This document shows, one piece after another, positions 23,501-37,851 of a stretch of DNA of 64,000 nt. Made by a program: the position numbers and the translations under genes. Source of the stretch: Argentina anserina (Eukaryota; Streptophyta; Magnoliopsida; Rosales; Rosaceae); contig NC_065875.1 of assembly GCF_933775445.1 (NCBI RefSeq), positions 4,973,001 through 5,037,000 on the forward strand, read 5' to 3'. The notes under the pieces were generated by a model. The model was given only the letters and a program-made list of their open reading frames with translations. It had not been told where the DNA came from and searched no databases. The first letter of the stretch is position 1. Each line of letters begins with the position of its first letter.

Positions 23501-24537
23501 AGAATTGCCGAAATTCAGACACAGTTTTTGCTTTTAAGGAATACCTGGTATTTCTTTGTTACGAAATGTCCTTTGAACAATACTTGTCTCATCCAGAGTC
23601 TATAGTTTTTTAAGAAGACACCGAACATCCCTAACAGGATCTTTACATTGTAAATGTGCATTCCAAATTAGATAATACGGCTATAGAGCCTATAGTGCAG
23701 ATGTCACAAAAAGATACAAATTTTTTTTTGGACACAAAGATACAAACTTTGCACCTACTTAAGTACTTATTAGCTATGAATCAAATTCTTCCTAAACCAG
23801 ACAGCTGCGAGTTTATATGGTTTCCTAAAGCATGTCTATCTCATAAAGACACAAAATTCCATTGCTGCTAGATAATCACATAATGCATTGCAGGGAACAC
23901 TCAAGAAAACATAACAGAAAAACAACAAAGATAACTACAAAGCAAGACACAATTACCTTGGAAGTTCACAGCCATCAGGCTTCCATCGCCATTTCAGATA
24001 CTCAGAGTCACTCCTCCCATTGCTCTGGCAATCAAAAGCTTCATCAACATGAGGGCATGAACCCGGTTTATAAATCGGGTATTGCTCATCTCTCACCCAT
24101 GTTCCAGCATACAAATCACACGGAATTTCACCCATTTCAACATCTGGGTTCTCATCGTCACCACCCTTTTGGCCATTGGACTCCTCCTTCACGTCAGAGC
24201 TCTCATTTCCACGATCTGGGTCTTGCACATTTTCATCACTAGACTCAATTTCTGAACTGGGTTCCCGGGTTGGGGTGGATTGGGGCAAAGAAGGTGGGTC
24301 TAGTACTGGTGCAGAGGTGGGATGGGAGATAGAGATGAGGGTATTGTTGGTTGGAGAATTAGAAGAAAAGGGGATTTGGGTGAAGTGATTCTTGTAGAGG
24401 AAGAGAGAGGGCTCGAGGGCTCGTTTGGTGAAGACGAAAATGGTGAAGAGGAAGAGGGTGATGAATAGGACAGCGATGAAGGCGTAACGGCTTTTTTGGG
24501 GGGAAGAAGAATTGCTGGGTGGTGTTGCTACTGCCAT
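20538..24537 (-). CDS. Trichome birefringence-like (TBL/PMR5 family) polysaccharide O-acetyltransferase candidate
   Basis: Exons on minus are 24537-23957, 22541-22349, 21877-21684, 21351-21193 and 20868-20538 (485 aa), all GT-AG with phases that join. It is a type II Golgi-type protein: a short cytosolic N-terminus, a membrane segment at about residues 18-38, then a Ser/Pro/Asp/Glu-rich stem to about 135. The PMR5N/TBL domain ([15 protein letters not shown] ... CQSNGR ... LKWRW) precedes the esterase-like domain. Its GDS motif is VGDSMNR (Ser215) and its DxxH motif is DCSH (Asp452, His455), giving the family Ser-Asp-His set. Length and exon number are typical. TBL proteins acetylate xylan, mannan or pectin; the substrate cannot be read from the sequence. 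The gene looks intact. Confidence 0.95.
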
Positions 24538-27500
24538 CTGCTAATTGCTCATTGCTTCTGTGTTTCCAACAACAAGGGAAAGAGGAGTGTGTCTGTGTGG
24601 GTGAGACCGTGAGAGAGTGAATGAGACTGAGACTGGTGAAGTGGTGAGAGTGAGGTTTTTCTCAGTTTTTGTCAAATGGAGGAATGGAATAAATTTACAA
24701 GGTTTTCTATAAAAGGAACTGGAGGAAGATTGAGAATCGAATCAAATAGGGTAAGATTAACATTCAATTAGTTCCCAGTACACGACATCTTGACTCGGAT
24801 GAGTTTACTAAGTCCCTAGCGGATTTGTAATTTTTTCCTCTCTCTTTTTTTAAAATATTTATCTATCTTTTTATCTACCGAAGAAGAGTCGGTGAGATTG
24901 CCTTTAATCTTGAGTAACGAATTCCTATAATGCAAAACATGATATAGAGCCTAACTCCGAGATCTGATAAGTAATGTATTCTAATATTACTTTATTTAGC
25001 AAAAGAGTTATTCATTGACTACTCTATTTACTTTAACAAATTAAAGTTGTGATATAACTAAAAGACTAATGCACTCAAAGTAAGCATCATATCAAATACT
25101 AGTTCTACTTTTCTATTATGATGTCAAATGACACATGGTTTCATCATGCTATTACGAGGCTACAACCACTACTTAATGTCAGGAACTCGCAGATGTCCTA
25201 GGCTAGACCAGCACTCAAGGTGAACATACCAAACCAACGACCTTTTTAAATTTGTTCTTGGATATGTTTATTGGAGTAGGAAATAATAGTTTTGTATTAT
25301 TTTGATTTGTTTTAAGATATAAGCGTGCAGAGATACAACGAGAGTGAAATTGGTAGAAGACATGTTGTAACTTTACTCCAATATCGGCAAGCACTGATAA
25401 GGCTTCGACTGCAGCGTTGATGAGGGGTTGTCGCCTTTGATGGTGTTGGCAAGGCATGTGGTGGAACCTTGTGCGCGGGTTGGAGGCACAATAGAAGATA
25501 TTCGGATGGAGATGGAGATGGAGATGGCAGACCAGGTTGATGAAAAGTGGTCGAGTAATGCTACTCTGGGAGGTTTTGGATGGGCAACAATAACGACCGA
25601 GATTTGGGTAGCTTCTGAGTTGGTCTCGGAAGGATTAGCGCATGCAACCCCGCTTTCCTCGATAGAAATCCTAATTTGAAATTAGGGCTTCTTGTTGATC
25701 TGGGTTACGTGGGCCTAGAAGATTAGATAGGTCATGTACTTGTGTAGTTATGAAAGTTAAGTAACCAAAACTCTCAATGGAGCATAGTTCGATTCATGTA
25801 CCATTAAATATTTCATGTTCAAGATGCACTTAATCTTTTTTTCGTCTTTCAATAATTTTTTTTTTTGAAACAATTAATAGCTGATGTGGGGGCCTCCTAA
25901 ATTTTCGGAGTCATGAGCCTCGAAATCTAATTTTTGAGTTGTTGGGGAGTCATCATGCTAAGGACGCTGCTCTACGAAGGATTTAGTCGTTGGGGACTTG
26001 GGGGTAAGTGATGGCTCCTAGACGGCATTGGTTTCTTCAAGTGGTGCATGTTATAAATCCAGTTTTTGTTTCGGGTGGGCATGGTTCTACTGTGGCGTCG
26101 ATCGGTCATGTCCAAGACTTGCAAAGTAGCAGTTTGACGATGGTCTGATTGAGGCATGAGGTAGCGATCCAAATTATGGGTTTTCCATTCATTTAGATAT
26201 GTCCTATTGAGATGGGCATTTGAAGTCAGCCGTCTCGGTGTTGTAAAGTCACGATGATGAAGGCGATGATATGGGAGCAGGCCCAGCCGCCAGAGGTGGT
26301 GAGGGGGATACTGAGTCTGGGATCAAACTTAGGCTAATTTATAATTGCCCTTAGGTTTGAGAAACTTATCTCTTTTTTTTTTTTTGTCAAGGAATATGAA
26401 TGTAGTTTCGAATCTATCTTAACAACGTCATTTGGTCTCCAGCTTATTTCCTTGGGTTGTTGTACTTTAAGTGAATTTAGGTTTTTTTATTTATTTTGTC
26501 TTTTATAACCCACTTTCAGTGTAACTAGAATTTCTTGGTGAGTCATGTTGGTAATGTAGTGTTTTTTCCTATATTCAACCACTTAAATTGGCTTTCGTTA
26601 CTTCAATAAAAAAAATGCAGTGGTTTTCTATATAAATATAGAAGCATAAGTAAATTATGTGCGAAGCATTTACTAGTAAATGAGCTACTATCTACCCCAA
26701 TTGTAAAAAGGTCTAATAAGGACCCCTTATACAGCCAACCTCAAGATAAGGGAAACATATTCAAGTATTCAACACCTTAGACCAAAATTACAATATACTT
26801 GAGAACAAAAAACACCAAAATGAAATTACACTAAAATGTAATTAACACTCCATACTTTGTTGTTAAAAATGGAGTTACTCTGTGCGTTTATAACCCACAC
26901 CGTACCCCAAATTTGATGAAACGCAATTATTAGGTGGCCCTTGAGATTTCTATTCCAAGTGTAAGGGCCTCTCATTTCATGTTTGAAAAAGTTGAGTACT
27001 CTAATCTGATGTAAAAACAAGATTCTCCCAAGAGGGGTTGCACTTTCGAGTATGGACGTAACATCACAGACCATATATTAAACGACTCAACCTACTTGTC
27101 TACAACTTCATGACTCCTCTAAGACGTGATGTGTGAATTAACGAATCATTATGAGATTAATCAACAGCAGCAGAATATAATTCAGATTACTAAAGGTTGT
27201 CTGAGTAGCCTCTTCTCCATTTCAATCTCCCTTACGACCAGAGAGTAACTAAAACCAGCTGACAGCTTCATGATCATGTAGTAATTGACGAATTGAAAAC
27301 ATATTTACAGAGAAAACACAGACGTTCTACAAGTTAATCAGGATCAAAACAGTAAGAAACAGAGGTGAGGAGATCGGAGTCCCTCGATCGAGAGACCATT
27401 ATTAATGAATAAATTAGCAAAATCTGCCCAGCAAGATCTTTTACTGAATGGCAGCTTTTGACATGTGGCTTTTAATGGAGGACAGCTTCGTTTCATTGAA

Positions 27501-27632
27501 GGCTGAAGAGACCGAGGCTTAGGGTTTCCTGCTAAAACACACGAGAGCTTAGAGCCTTAGAGTCAGTGGCGGAACTACCTTACGCCATGAAGGGGTCCGG
27601 ACCCCTCCTAGTATTTGTCAATCCTTAGTTAT

Positions 27633-27664
<32 letters not shown>

Positions 27665-28505
27665 CCCCATAGAGTATGAAAATTGATGTTAATTTATCAC
27701 TACACCCCTAATCAATGCCTGCAACAAGTAAAGAACAGATAAAGAGAATGTTACTATGGAAATGTTGGTTAAATTTAGCATATTTGTAATTAATTATTGT
27801 TGATGAATTGCTTATCCTATTATTTTGTTTCATAATAAACTCAATAACATGTGTTTTACTTTTGTAAATTTAACGGTAGTATTATCTCTACACTATCATG
27901 TTTTATCTTTAGAGTGTAATGCCTTGGGACAAGGGATGAGCCCTATAGGCCAAAAGAGTATGTAGAAATTATGAAATTATGATAGGGCATCCATGCATCA
28001 TATGTATCTCTATCTACCACCACGTTATTTATAATAGAGCAGAATCGATCGAATGTTGTGCTTTGGGCTTTGACTCATTCTGTTTTGATAAACTGTACGT
28101 ATCATTGATTAAAGTATCTAATCAACGGAAAAGATGATGAAGAAGAAGAAGAAATATAAAAATGACATTTATGGAGGTTTGGTGAGGGGAGGCTTTTGCA
28201 GATTCTGATCATTCAAAGCTAGAGATGGTGATATATCGGAGCTGGGTCTGTGTTTTCTCTCTCTGTTTTTACTGTATATCCAAAATACCCTTAGTAAATG
28301 TCCTATAACCCTTTACTTGTCCTCTCTCTTTCTCTCTCCCTATTCCTTTTGCCTCTCGATATCTCTCTCTCCCTCTCAGAGAGACTCAGTGGTCGCTTTT
28401 GCATACATATTACTGATATTACATGTTCTTCTTTCTCCTCGCTCTCACTCTTTCGGTTCTAACTTCTTAGTCAATATAGCTCAGCTATTTCTGCTGCATG
28501 CAACT
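24538..28505. other. Long intergenic region with repeat-like patches
   Basis: 24538-24700 is probably TBL 5' UTR and promoter. 25400-26330 is GC-richer and reads as broken protein-like sequence on both strands, perhaps an old LINE-type relic, followed by an A-rich tail near 26605. A (TA) run is at about 27637-27663. CT-rich sequence at 28310-28385 is the probable CLE leader. No intact gene was recognised. Confidence 0.4.
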
Positions 28506-28787
28506 ATGATAAGATTAACAGAGGTTACATTGGTTCTCTGCCTTTTGTTTATCGCCTGCATATCAACAAGTGCTATTGCAAGATCGAGCTTCGTCATTCA
28601 TCTTGATCACCACCACCACCATGAAACGACAGTTGTTGAAGCAGCTTGGAGCAAGTTCAAGTCCAGTGGACACCGGTTTTTCGACTACTTCTTCCACTCC
28701 CAGTCTAACACCGCCGCCGCCGCCGCCACCTCCGGCGACAGCAAAAGGGTAGTTCCCACTGGTCCGAATCCGTTGCATAACAGGTAA
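28506..28787 (+). CDS. CLE (CLAVATA3/ESR-related) peptide precursor
   Basis: Intronless, 93 aa. Residues 1-25 are a signal peptide. A variable middle has a run of five His (35-39) and an Ala run, and the CLE dodecapeptide RVVPTGPNPLHN sits at 81-92, followed by a single Arg. The conserved Pro4, Gly6, Pro7, Pro9 and His11 are all present; Pro4 and Pro7 are the usual hydroxylation sites. The Lys-Arg before Val fits processing. The motif is closest to the CLE8-CLE14 type group and differs from CLV3 and TDIF. CLE peptides are secreted ligands of LRR receptor kinases that control stem-cell, vascular or root development. Starting at the 28506 ATG gives the signal peptide; the frame is open upstream but has no earlier ATG with that property. 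Confidence 0.95.
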   Translation: MIRLTEVTLVLCLLFIACISTSAIARSSFVIHLDHHHHHETTVVEAAWSKFKSSGHRFFDYFFHSQSNTAAAAATSGDSKRVVPTGPNPLHNR

Positions 28788-30286
28788 AAAAGATAAATAG
28801 ATTTCAAGAACTATAACTGGCTGGCCTTGATCGATGTAATATTAGTAATATCTTCATCACTCATATATATGGAGTACTGCATCCTCAATGTTGATGCTTG
28901 CGACTTGTAATATTATTATTGTTCCCTCTCTTTCTCTACTCTTTCCAGTGTTTTGTTTCTTTGGTTAATTGATGTACTTGGTAATTATCACTACAAGTAA
29001 ATGAGTTTTGTTCTTCTCAATTAGGACCTTTGCGGTAAACAAATTGGTCAAATTAGTTTCGAGTAATTTATAAATTTGTTCTTCTTGAGTATTTGTTTCT
29101 GGGTGTGAAACTGTACGTGCATGATCCTTTAATTAATTATCAGTTACTTTTGCACCAAATTCAGACCAAGAGTAGTAAGCAATTATTAAGATGGTACACT
29201 ATGATCAATGATGAAAACTTCTCCACATTTTCTTTTTGAAATTCAATTTAATTAGTAAATGTTATTCTTCCCTCCTTTTTCTATAACATGAAGTAATTTG
29301 TAACGATGATGTACATCGCAATACTGCACCAACTGGGAAACTCTCATCACATCTGCAGGCACAATGTGTGTACATTTCCAGTAAATGTTTAAATATGAAC
29401 TACCAAAATAATTATTGTACACATATGCTGCAAGTGATGCTTTGTAACATGTAAATGTACACACTTATTTATATAAATTAGTTGATGCATTTAGAATGGC
29501 TCCATCATTCTTTATGTTGCCTTTTGTCCTTATATCTTAGGAGGGAAAGAAAATACACGACACACAAAGGGATACATAAGTGTGAAAATGATGGTGGGTC
29601 TCTTAGAAATTCGATGAAATTAAGATGTCAAAATTGCAACATTTTAATTTTTACAAGTTGAGAACATCTACCATGGTTTTGTACATGTAATTTTTCAAAT
29701 CGCCAAATCTAACGGTTGAAAAATTGGAGAATGTTATAATCTTCTGAAACAAAATGAATGAACTGAATCGAATTTTTGATACATAGATTTCTGGCTTGTT
29801 TCAACTACCAAGTAAATTCTGTTTTAACATTATTCAAAACTACCCTATATGTGTATCAACATACTTTGCCTGATCTGGGAAGGCCGGTAATAACTCCAAC
29901 ATGCATGCCAGCATGCATTGAATTCGAAGCTACTCTTCTTCTTCCTCCTCGACCTCATCCCTGTGGACATGGAATAATAGAGATGTCGTTTTAATAAGCT
30001 TCTTGTCGTATGCTTTTGTCATCTAAGACGTTGGAGGGTTGACCTAGTTTCTCTAGAAGTCAATTTTCTTATGCAATTCTGGGAGGCTCTGTTAAAAGCT
30101 AGGTCGAATGGTAATGGCCTCTAAACAAGGCAGAGTCTGGGGAAGGCCGGGAGGGGGGGGACAGCTAGTGGGGTTTATGACGGTGCTTGGTGCAGAGGGA
30201 AATTAAAGTCAAGGCTGTTGGGGTTGACAGACAGAGAAGGGAGAGCTTTGGCCTGTTGGGGGCTTGGGGCTCGTGTAATACCTATT

Positions 30287-30337
<51 letters not shown>

Positions 30338-32273
30338 TTCGATCGAGCTTGATGATTTGGTTATCATTGTCTTATGACTCTTATCTACTATATGGTCACT
30401 GGTCAGTACTGCTATTTTATTTGCTCTGGTAATTTGTCATTTCAAGCTTCAGAGCTCAGAGACCCCTTCTTTTTCTCATTTGACCAATTTACAGATTTAT
30501 GGGAGAGGAAGGTTAATTAAGAAAGATTTTCAACAAAACTTTTGCATGCATGTTGTGTAGGAACTAATATGTGATTTGTTTCATCGAAAATAAAAACTAA
30601 TATGTATTTGAGGTTATTGTAATTGTGGATCACTTTCATGAGTACCAATGTAATTAGTGTTGAAATTATATTAAGAAATTACTTTCAATATTGAATATGT
30701 CGAGTCTTGTTGACTTTAAGGTCAACAAAAGATTGCATCAAACCTTATTATATTACTTAGGGCCGGTTACGCCGTGGTTGCAGCTCCTGAAGTACAAGAG
30801 CATATTTTTCGAATAAGCAAATGAAGTCACAAACTTAATTCATAAAGAATCCAGATAAGCTTACGAATACTCACAAACTAATGAGTAATGACTATCAGAT
30901 ATGTACATCATCAACTGTAAGCTAAAGACCAAGGGGAGACTATCAAGCGCGCTGTAGAAAAGCTTTTACTCCTCGAGGAGTTATAGCTAGCTTAATTTAG
31001 ATACAAGGGTATGTAATAAAACTAGCCATATTGATCTTCCACCCCTCGACATGTATACTCGTTGAAGTAAGCTAGGCCTATTTAGTTGGTTCAATTCTCA
31101 CACCCTTGTCGACATCATCCTAGCTCTTCCTCTTACTAGTCTGTCTCATCAGTGGGGTTTTATTGTCTCGACATCATCCTCTCACTCCGATTCACTCGAT
31201 GGCGACGTTTATTTGTCACTCATGTAGGTGTTGTGCGTGAGATCTTTTCTAAAGGAAGAGGCTATATTTGTTTTGTACGTTGGGATGAAGTCGTAGTCGA
31301 TCTTGTGGCGTTGTTGATCAGTTACTGACGCCATTGGTACGTGGTTGTTTTTGAGCTAGCTAGCTCTTGACCGTGGTCAGTAATTGATTAGGCAGTAAGG
31401 CACCGATGGTTTTTTGCTGTCTATTGTGATCGACTGCAGCTCTCGGACGCGTTAGCTAGGTCTCAAGGTTGAACCTGACTTGATTCATTGGCCCTTTTTG
31501 TAGAGCACGAATTCTACGTTTAAGTGCATTGGCGCGATTGGAGTTCAAGTAGGTTGAATTAGGTAGGTGTTCTTCTTATGAAACTTTTTGTAGGTTTGTG
31601 GAATAAATGAGCCAATTAGAGTACTATATATGAGTTACTCGAATGCTTGAATCTTAGAATTTCAAGCTGATCGATCATATGAATTAAGTTCATTCATAAT
31701 TAAAAAAATAAAATCTAGATCTGTCCTACAATAAAAAGTATATAAAATACGTAAAATCGAGTGTAAAATGCATGTAATTGAACGTTATTATGGACCGGGA
31801 TGCTGCAAATTACGAACCTTTACTGATATTAATGAACTTCATTATTAATGAAAATGGTTACAATGATTTGTGGACTAATGATTGAGTTAGAGTGACTTGA
31901 GCTCAAAAATTAACCCAACTAGACTTCATAATGGAAATTACTACTGACAGACTGCAAATTACAAAACTTAATATTGGCACTCTAGTTATATCCAGAATGT
32001 CATCTACAAAGTGTTATGTGTGTTTACTCGAGATATAGCTCTATGTCCCGGCCCCCTCCATGTAATCTTTTATTTCAATAATTCCTACTGGGGTTTTCCC
32101 CTTTCTAAAAAAAAAAAATATTTGTTCTATCCAGTTGATTTGACGATGTTTTATATTTACGTCGAGTTTCTGTTTATAAAAGGTGGATAAATAGAGTTAT
32201 CATGTGCTATATTTCAACTTAGAGCTAGAGGTTATTATTATTCAAGTGACACTGACACCACAAAAACACATTT
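28788..32273. other. Intergenic region, no gene recognised
   Basis: CLE 3' flank, then AT-rich DNA. A candidate LINE-type 3' end (cctactggggttttcccc, then an A run) lies at about 32040-32118. Open frames at 29776-29994 and 30187-30432 look non-coding; the second crosses a GA run. Confidence 0.4.
30291..30335. repeat. (GA)22 microsatellite
   Basis: Uninterrupted GA dinucleotide run of about 45 bp. Confidence 0.95.
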
Positions 32274-32281
32274 GTTTTATA

Positions 32282-34732
32282 TAGGTCTCATCATTTAGCC
32301 TGCGGAGGCCCGCAAGCCCGATAAGTTTTTATTCGGCCTGGTCTGCGAGAAAACCCGTCAAAGCCCGTTTTCATGGATAGAGGGTCGAGCTTAGTTTAGA
32401 GGTGTGTAACCCGGCCCAGCCCGCCCAAAGCCCGCAAAAAAATAAAATATTATACATGCATATAATATATTATACATATATCAATTATATGTCTTTTTTG
32501 TAATAATTATACATAAAATATTATATATGTTAATAATACTAGATTTAAAATTTTATATTTCTTTATATTATAACTTTATACTACATTTAAAATAAAATTA
32601 TAGCATTATGAAGCAACTATATGAAGTAAACTTCTCAGGATTAATCGATACCAGCTGATGGTATCGGTTTTAACATTTAGGGACCCTATTAAAACTTTAT
32701 CTAATTCAGACCTCACTAATATGCCCTAAAGGATGACCCATTACGAGGATGTGAACGTCGAAAGTCGTTTGCATATATGAAATCATCTAATTTTTGTCAC
32801 CAATCGTGCGCGGTCGCACCGAAAAACTCATTTGACAAAGCCCGGGTCAATGAGGTTTTAATATGTCAAAATGTCTCTTTTTTAGTTGACCATACGTACG
32901 GACGGTCAAACTATGTTCAAAACGAATGAAATTTTTACGGGGTCCCTAAATATATATACCGATCACATCTGCTGGTGTCGATCAACCGTATTTAGAACCG
33001 GAGTTTTTGATCGCCAAAGTGTCCACTAATATATCATAACCTTTATACTAGATAGGTTTAAAATAAAACGATCGCATTATGAAGTGACTATATGAATGAA
33101 ACTTCTCGGGATTAATCGACACCAGAGGATGCAATCAGTACTTATATTTAGTGACCCTATAAAAATTTCATCCAATTTGGACTTCGTTTGACCGTCGGAA
33201 TTTCCGGTAAACCGAAAACACTACTAATATGCCCAAAGGGATGACCCATTACAAAGATGCGAACGCCGAAATCTGCTTGCATATCTGAAATTACCTAATT
33301 TTTGTTACATATCGTGCACGGTCGCACTGAGGAAACTCATTTGGCAAAGCCCCGATCAATAGGGTTTCAATATGTCGAAATGCCTCTTTTTTTGTTGACC
33401 GTAGATACAAATGGTCAAACCATGTACAAAACGGACGAAATTTTTACGGGGTCCCTAAATAGATATACCGATCAAATCTGCTGGTGTCGATCGACCATAT
33501 TTTAAACTCGAGTTGTCGATTGTCTAACTGTCCACTAATGTATCATAACCTTTTATATTAGGTTTAATTTAGAATAAAACTATCGCATTATGAAGTGACT
33601 ATATGAAGGAAAACTTCTCGGGATCAATCAACACCAGCCGATGTGATCGGTATATATATTTTGTAATTATGTAGAAATTTCATCTAATTCGGACCTCATT
33701 TGATCGTCAGAATTTCCGGTAAACCAAAACACCACTAATATACTCTAAGGGAAGACCTATTACCAAGATGCGAACACTGAAAGTCGTTTGCATATTTGAA
33801 ATCACCTAATTTTTGTCACCGATCGTACACGGTCGCACCGAGAAAACCCATTTGGCAAAGCCCCGGTCAATGTGGGTTTTAATATGTCAAAACACCTTTT
33901 TTTTGTTACCGTAGGTACGGACGGTCAAACCATGTCCAAAACGGATGAAATTTTTACGGGTTCTATAAATATATATATCGATCACATCTTCAGGTGTCGA
34001 CCGCTGAAGTGTCCACTAATGTATCATAACCTTTATATTAGATTTATAATAAACATATCGCAATTATGAAACGACTATATGAAGGGAACTTCTGGGAATC
34101 GATCAACACCATCCGATGTGATCGGTATATATATTTAGTGACCATTTTAAAATTTCATCCAATTCAGAACTTGTTTGACCATCCGGTAAACTAAAAACAC
34201 CACTAATATGCCTTAAGGAAAGACCTATTGCCAAGATGCGAATGCCGAAAGCTGTTTACATATTTGAAATCACCTAATTTTTGTCATCAATCGTGAGTGA
34301 TCGCAATGAGGAAACCCATTTGGCAAAGCCCCGGTTAATGAGGTTTTATTATGCCAAAACGCCTATTTTTTAGTTGACTATAGGTAGAGACGGTCAAACC
34401 ATGTTCAAAACGAAAAATTTTTTTACATGATCTTTAAATATATATATCGATCACATCTATTAGTGTCAATCGACAATATTTTGAAACTTGAATTTATTGG
34501 TGACTTTTTTTATAATGTTTTTTAAGAATTCTTTTATTGTTCAAAACCTTTAAATAAAAGTATTTTTTTCTAATACAAGACTTCAAAGCCCGCTTTAAGT
34601 GGGTGGGGTTAAATCCTCATATTTATAAAAATGTATGACCCGTTATTTTTAAATGTACTAAGGCCCCTGCCTGGGCCGTTCCAAGCCCCCCACTCATGGG
34701 CCAGGCCAAGTCCGGCCCTTTGACGAGCCCTA
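32282..34732. mobile_element. Non-autonomous hAT element with internal tandem array
   Basis: It starts TAGGTCTCATCA and ends so that its complement starts TAGGGCTCGTCA, inverted ends with hAT character. The 8-bp duplication gttttata is exact (32274-32281, 34733-34740). Both subterminal zones are rich in GGCCC/GGGCC words (32300-32450, 34570-34725), a common hAT feature. The interior has no transposase frame and is filled by four tandem units described separately. Confidence 0.88.
32603..34530. repeat. Four tandem units of about 465-520 bp inside the hAT element
   Basis: Units start at the word gcattatgaag...actatatgaa at about 32603, 33074, 33595 and 34060, giving periods of 471, 521 and 465 bp. 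Shared landmarks in each are tgatcggtatatat, tcacctaatttttgtca, tttggcaaagcc, gacggtcaaac and tgtccactaatgtatcata. The last unit is the most decayed and lacks the tgtccactaat segment. Confidence 0.88.
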
Positions 34733-34740
34733 GTTTTATA

Positions 34741-35409
34741 CATCACTTCTAACAAAAGTTAAATCTCAGGGGAACTTCCCTGGTGAAGCAATGAGCACAC
34801 AATGAAAAAGAAGAAAAGTTTGAGGTTCTCTTTAGCCGAATTCACTATTTTGAATTCTGAGTAACTAGCTGGAGTTTCTTTTTGGCTACCATGTGTGTTC
34901 TATACACAGAAATGGGATTCCTGGTCCGACTGATGGGTCTTTCTGCTGAATGTCAGACTACTGTTGCTTGTATGAAGCTTTGTAATGCTTTCACAGTCCA
35001 GAAAGGAGGTCTGACTCTGACCCTCAATTACTAATCTTGGTGCGACGTACTGGAAAAGCTGCTATTGTCTTCAAGTTTAAATTTTACCTCTCAAGCCATC
35101 TCTCTTATGTACAATCATTCAAGGGCACGATTGTTACGAATTTTAATCGAAGGAAAACTTGATCAGATTCCATGAGAAAGGAAGCTGAAACACCCGGTGA
35201 TATATAAAAATACAAATCATACCCAGTTCTGTGCTCCTCAACAGTATGCCTCTCAAAATTTTACCTCTACTACAAATGAAGAAATAAACAATTACATATG
35301 TATGTGACATGTGAAGCTACATTTAAAGATATTCTTACGATATCCCTATTAGAAGAGCCTGCAGGTATCATTTCATTTTCCTTTGGATGACAGGAACATG
35401 AAGTTGCCC
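34741..35409. other. 3' flank of the receptor-like kinase
   Basis: No gene recognised; probably includes the kinase 3' UTR (minus strand). Confidence 0.4.

Positions 35410-37851
<2,442 letters not shown>

Noticed and set aside
30187..30432. 81-codon frame containing an Arg-Glu repeat
   Set aside because: Translation of the GA microsatellite.
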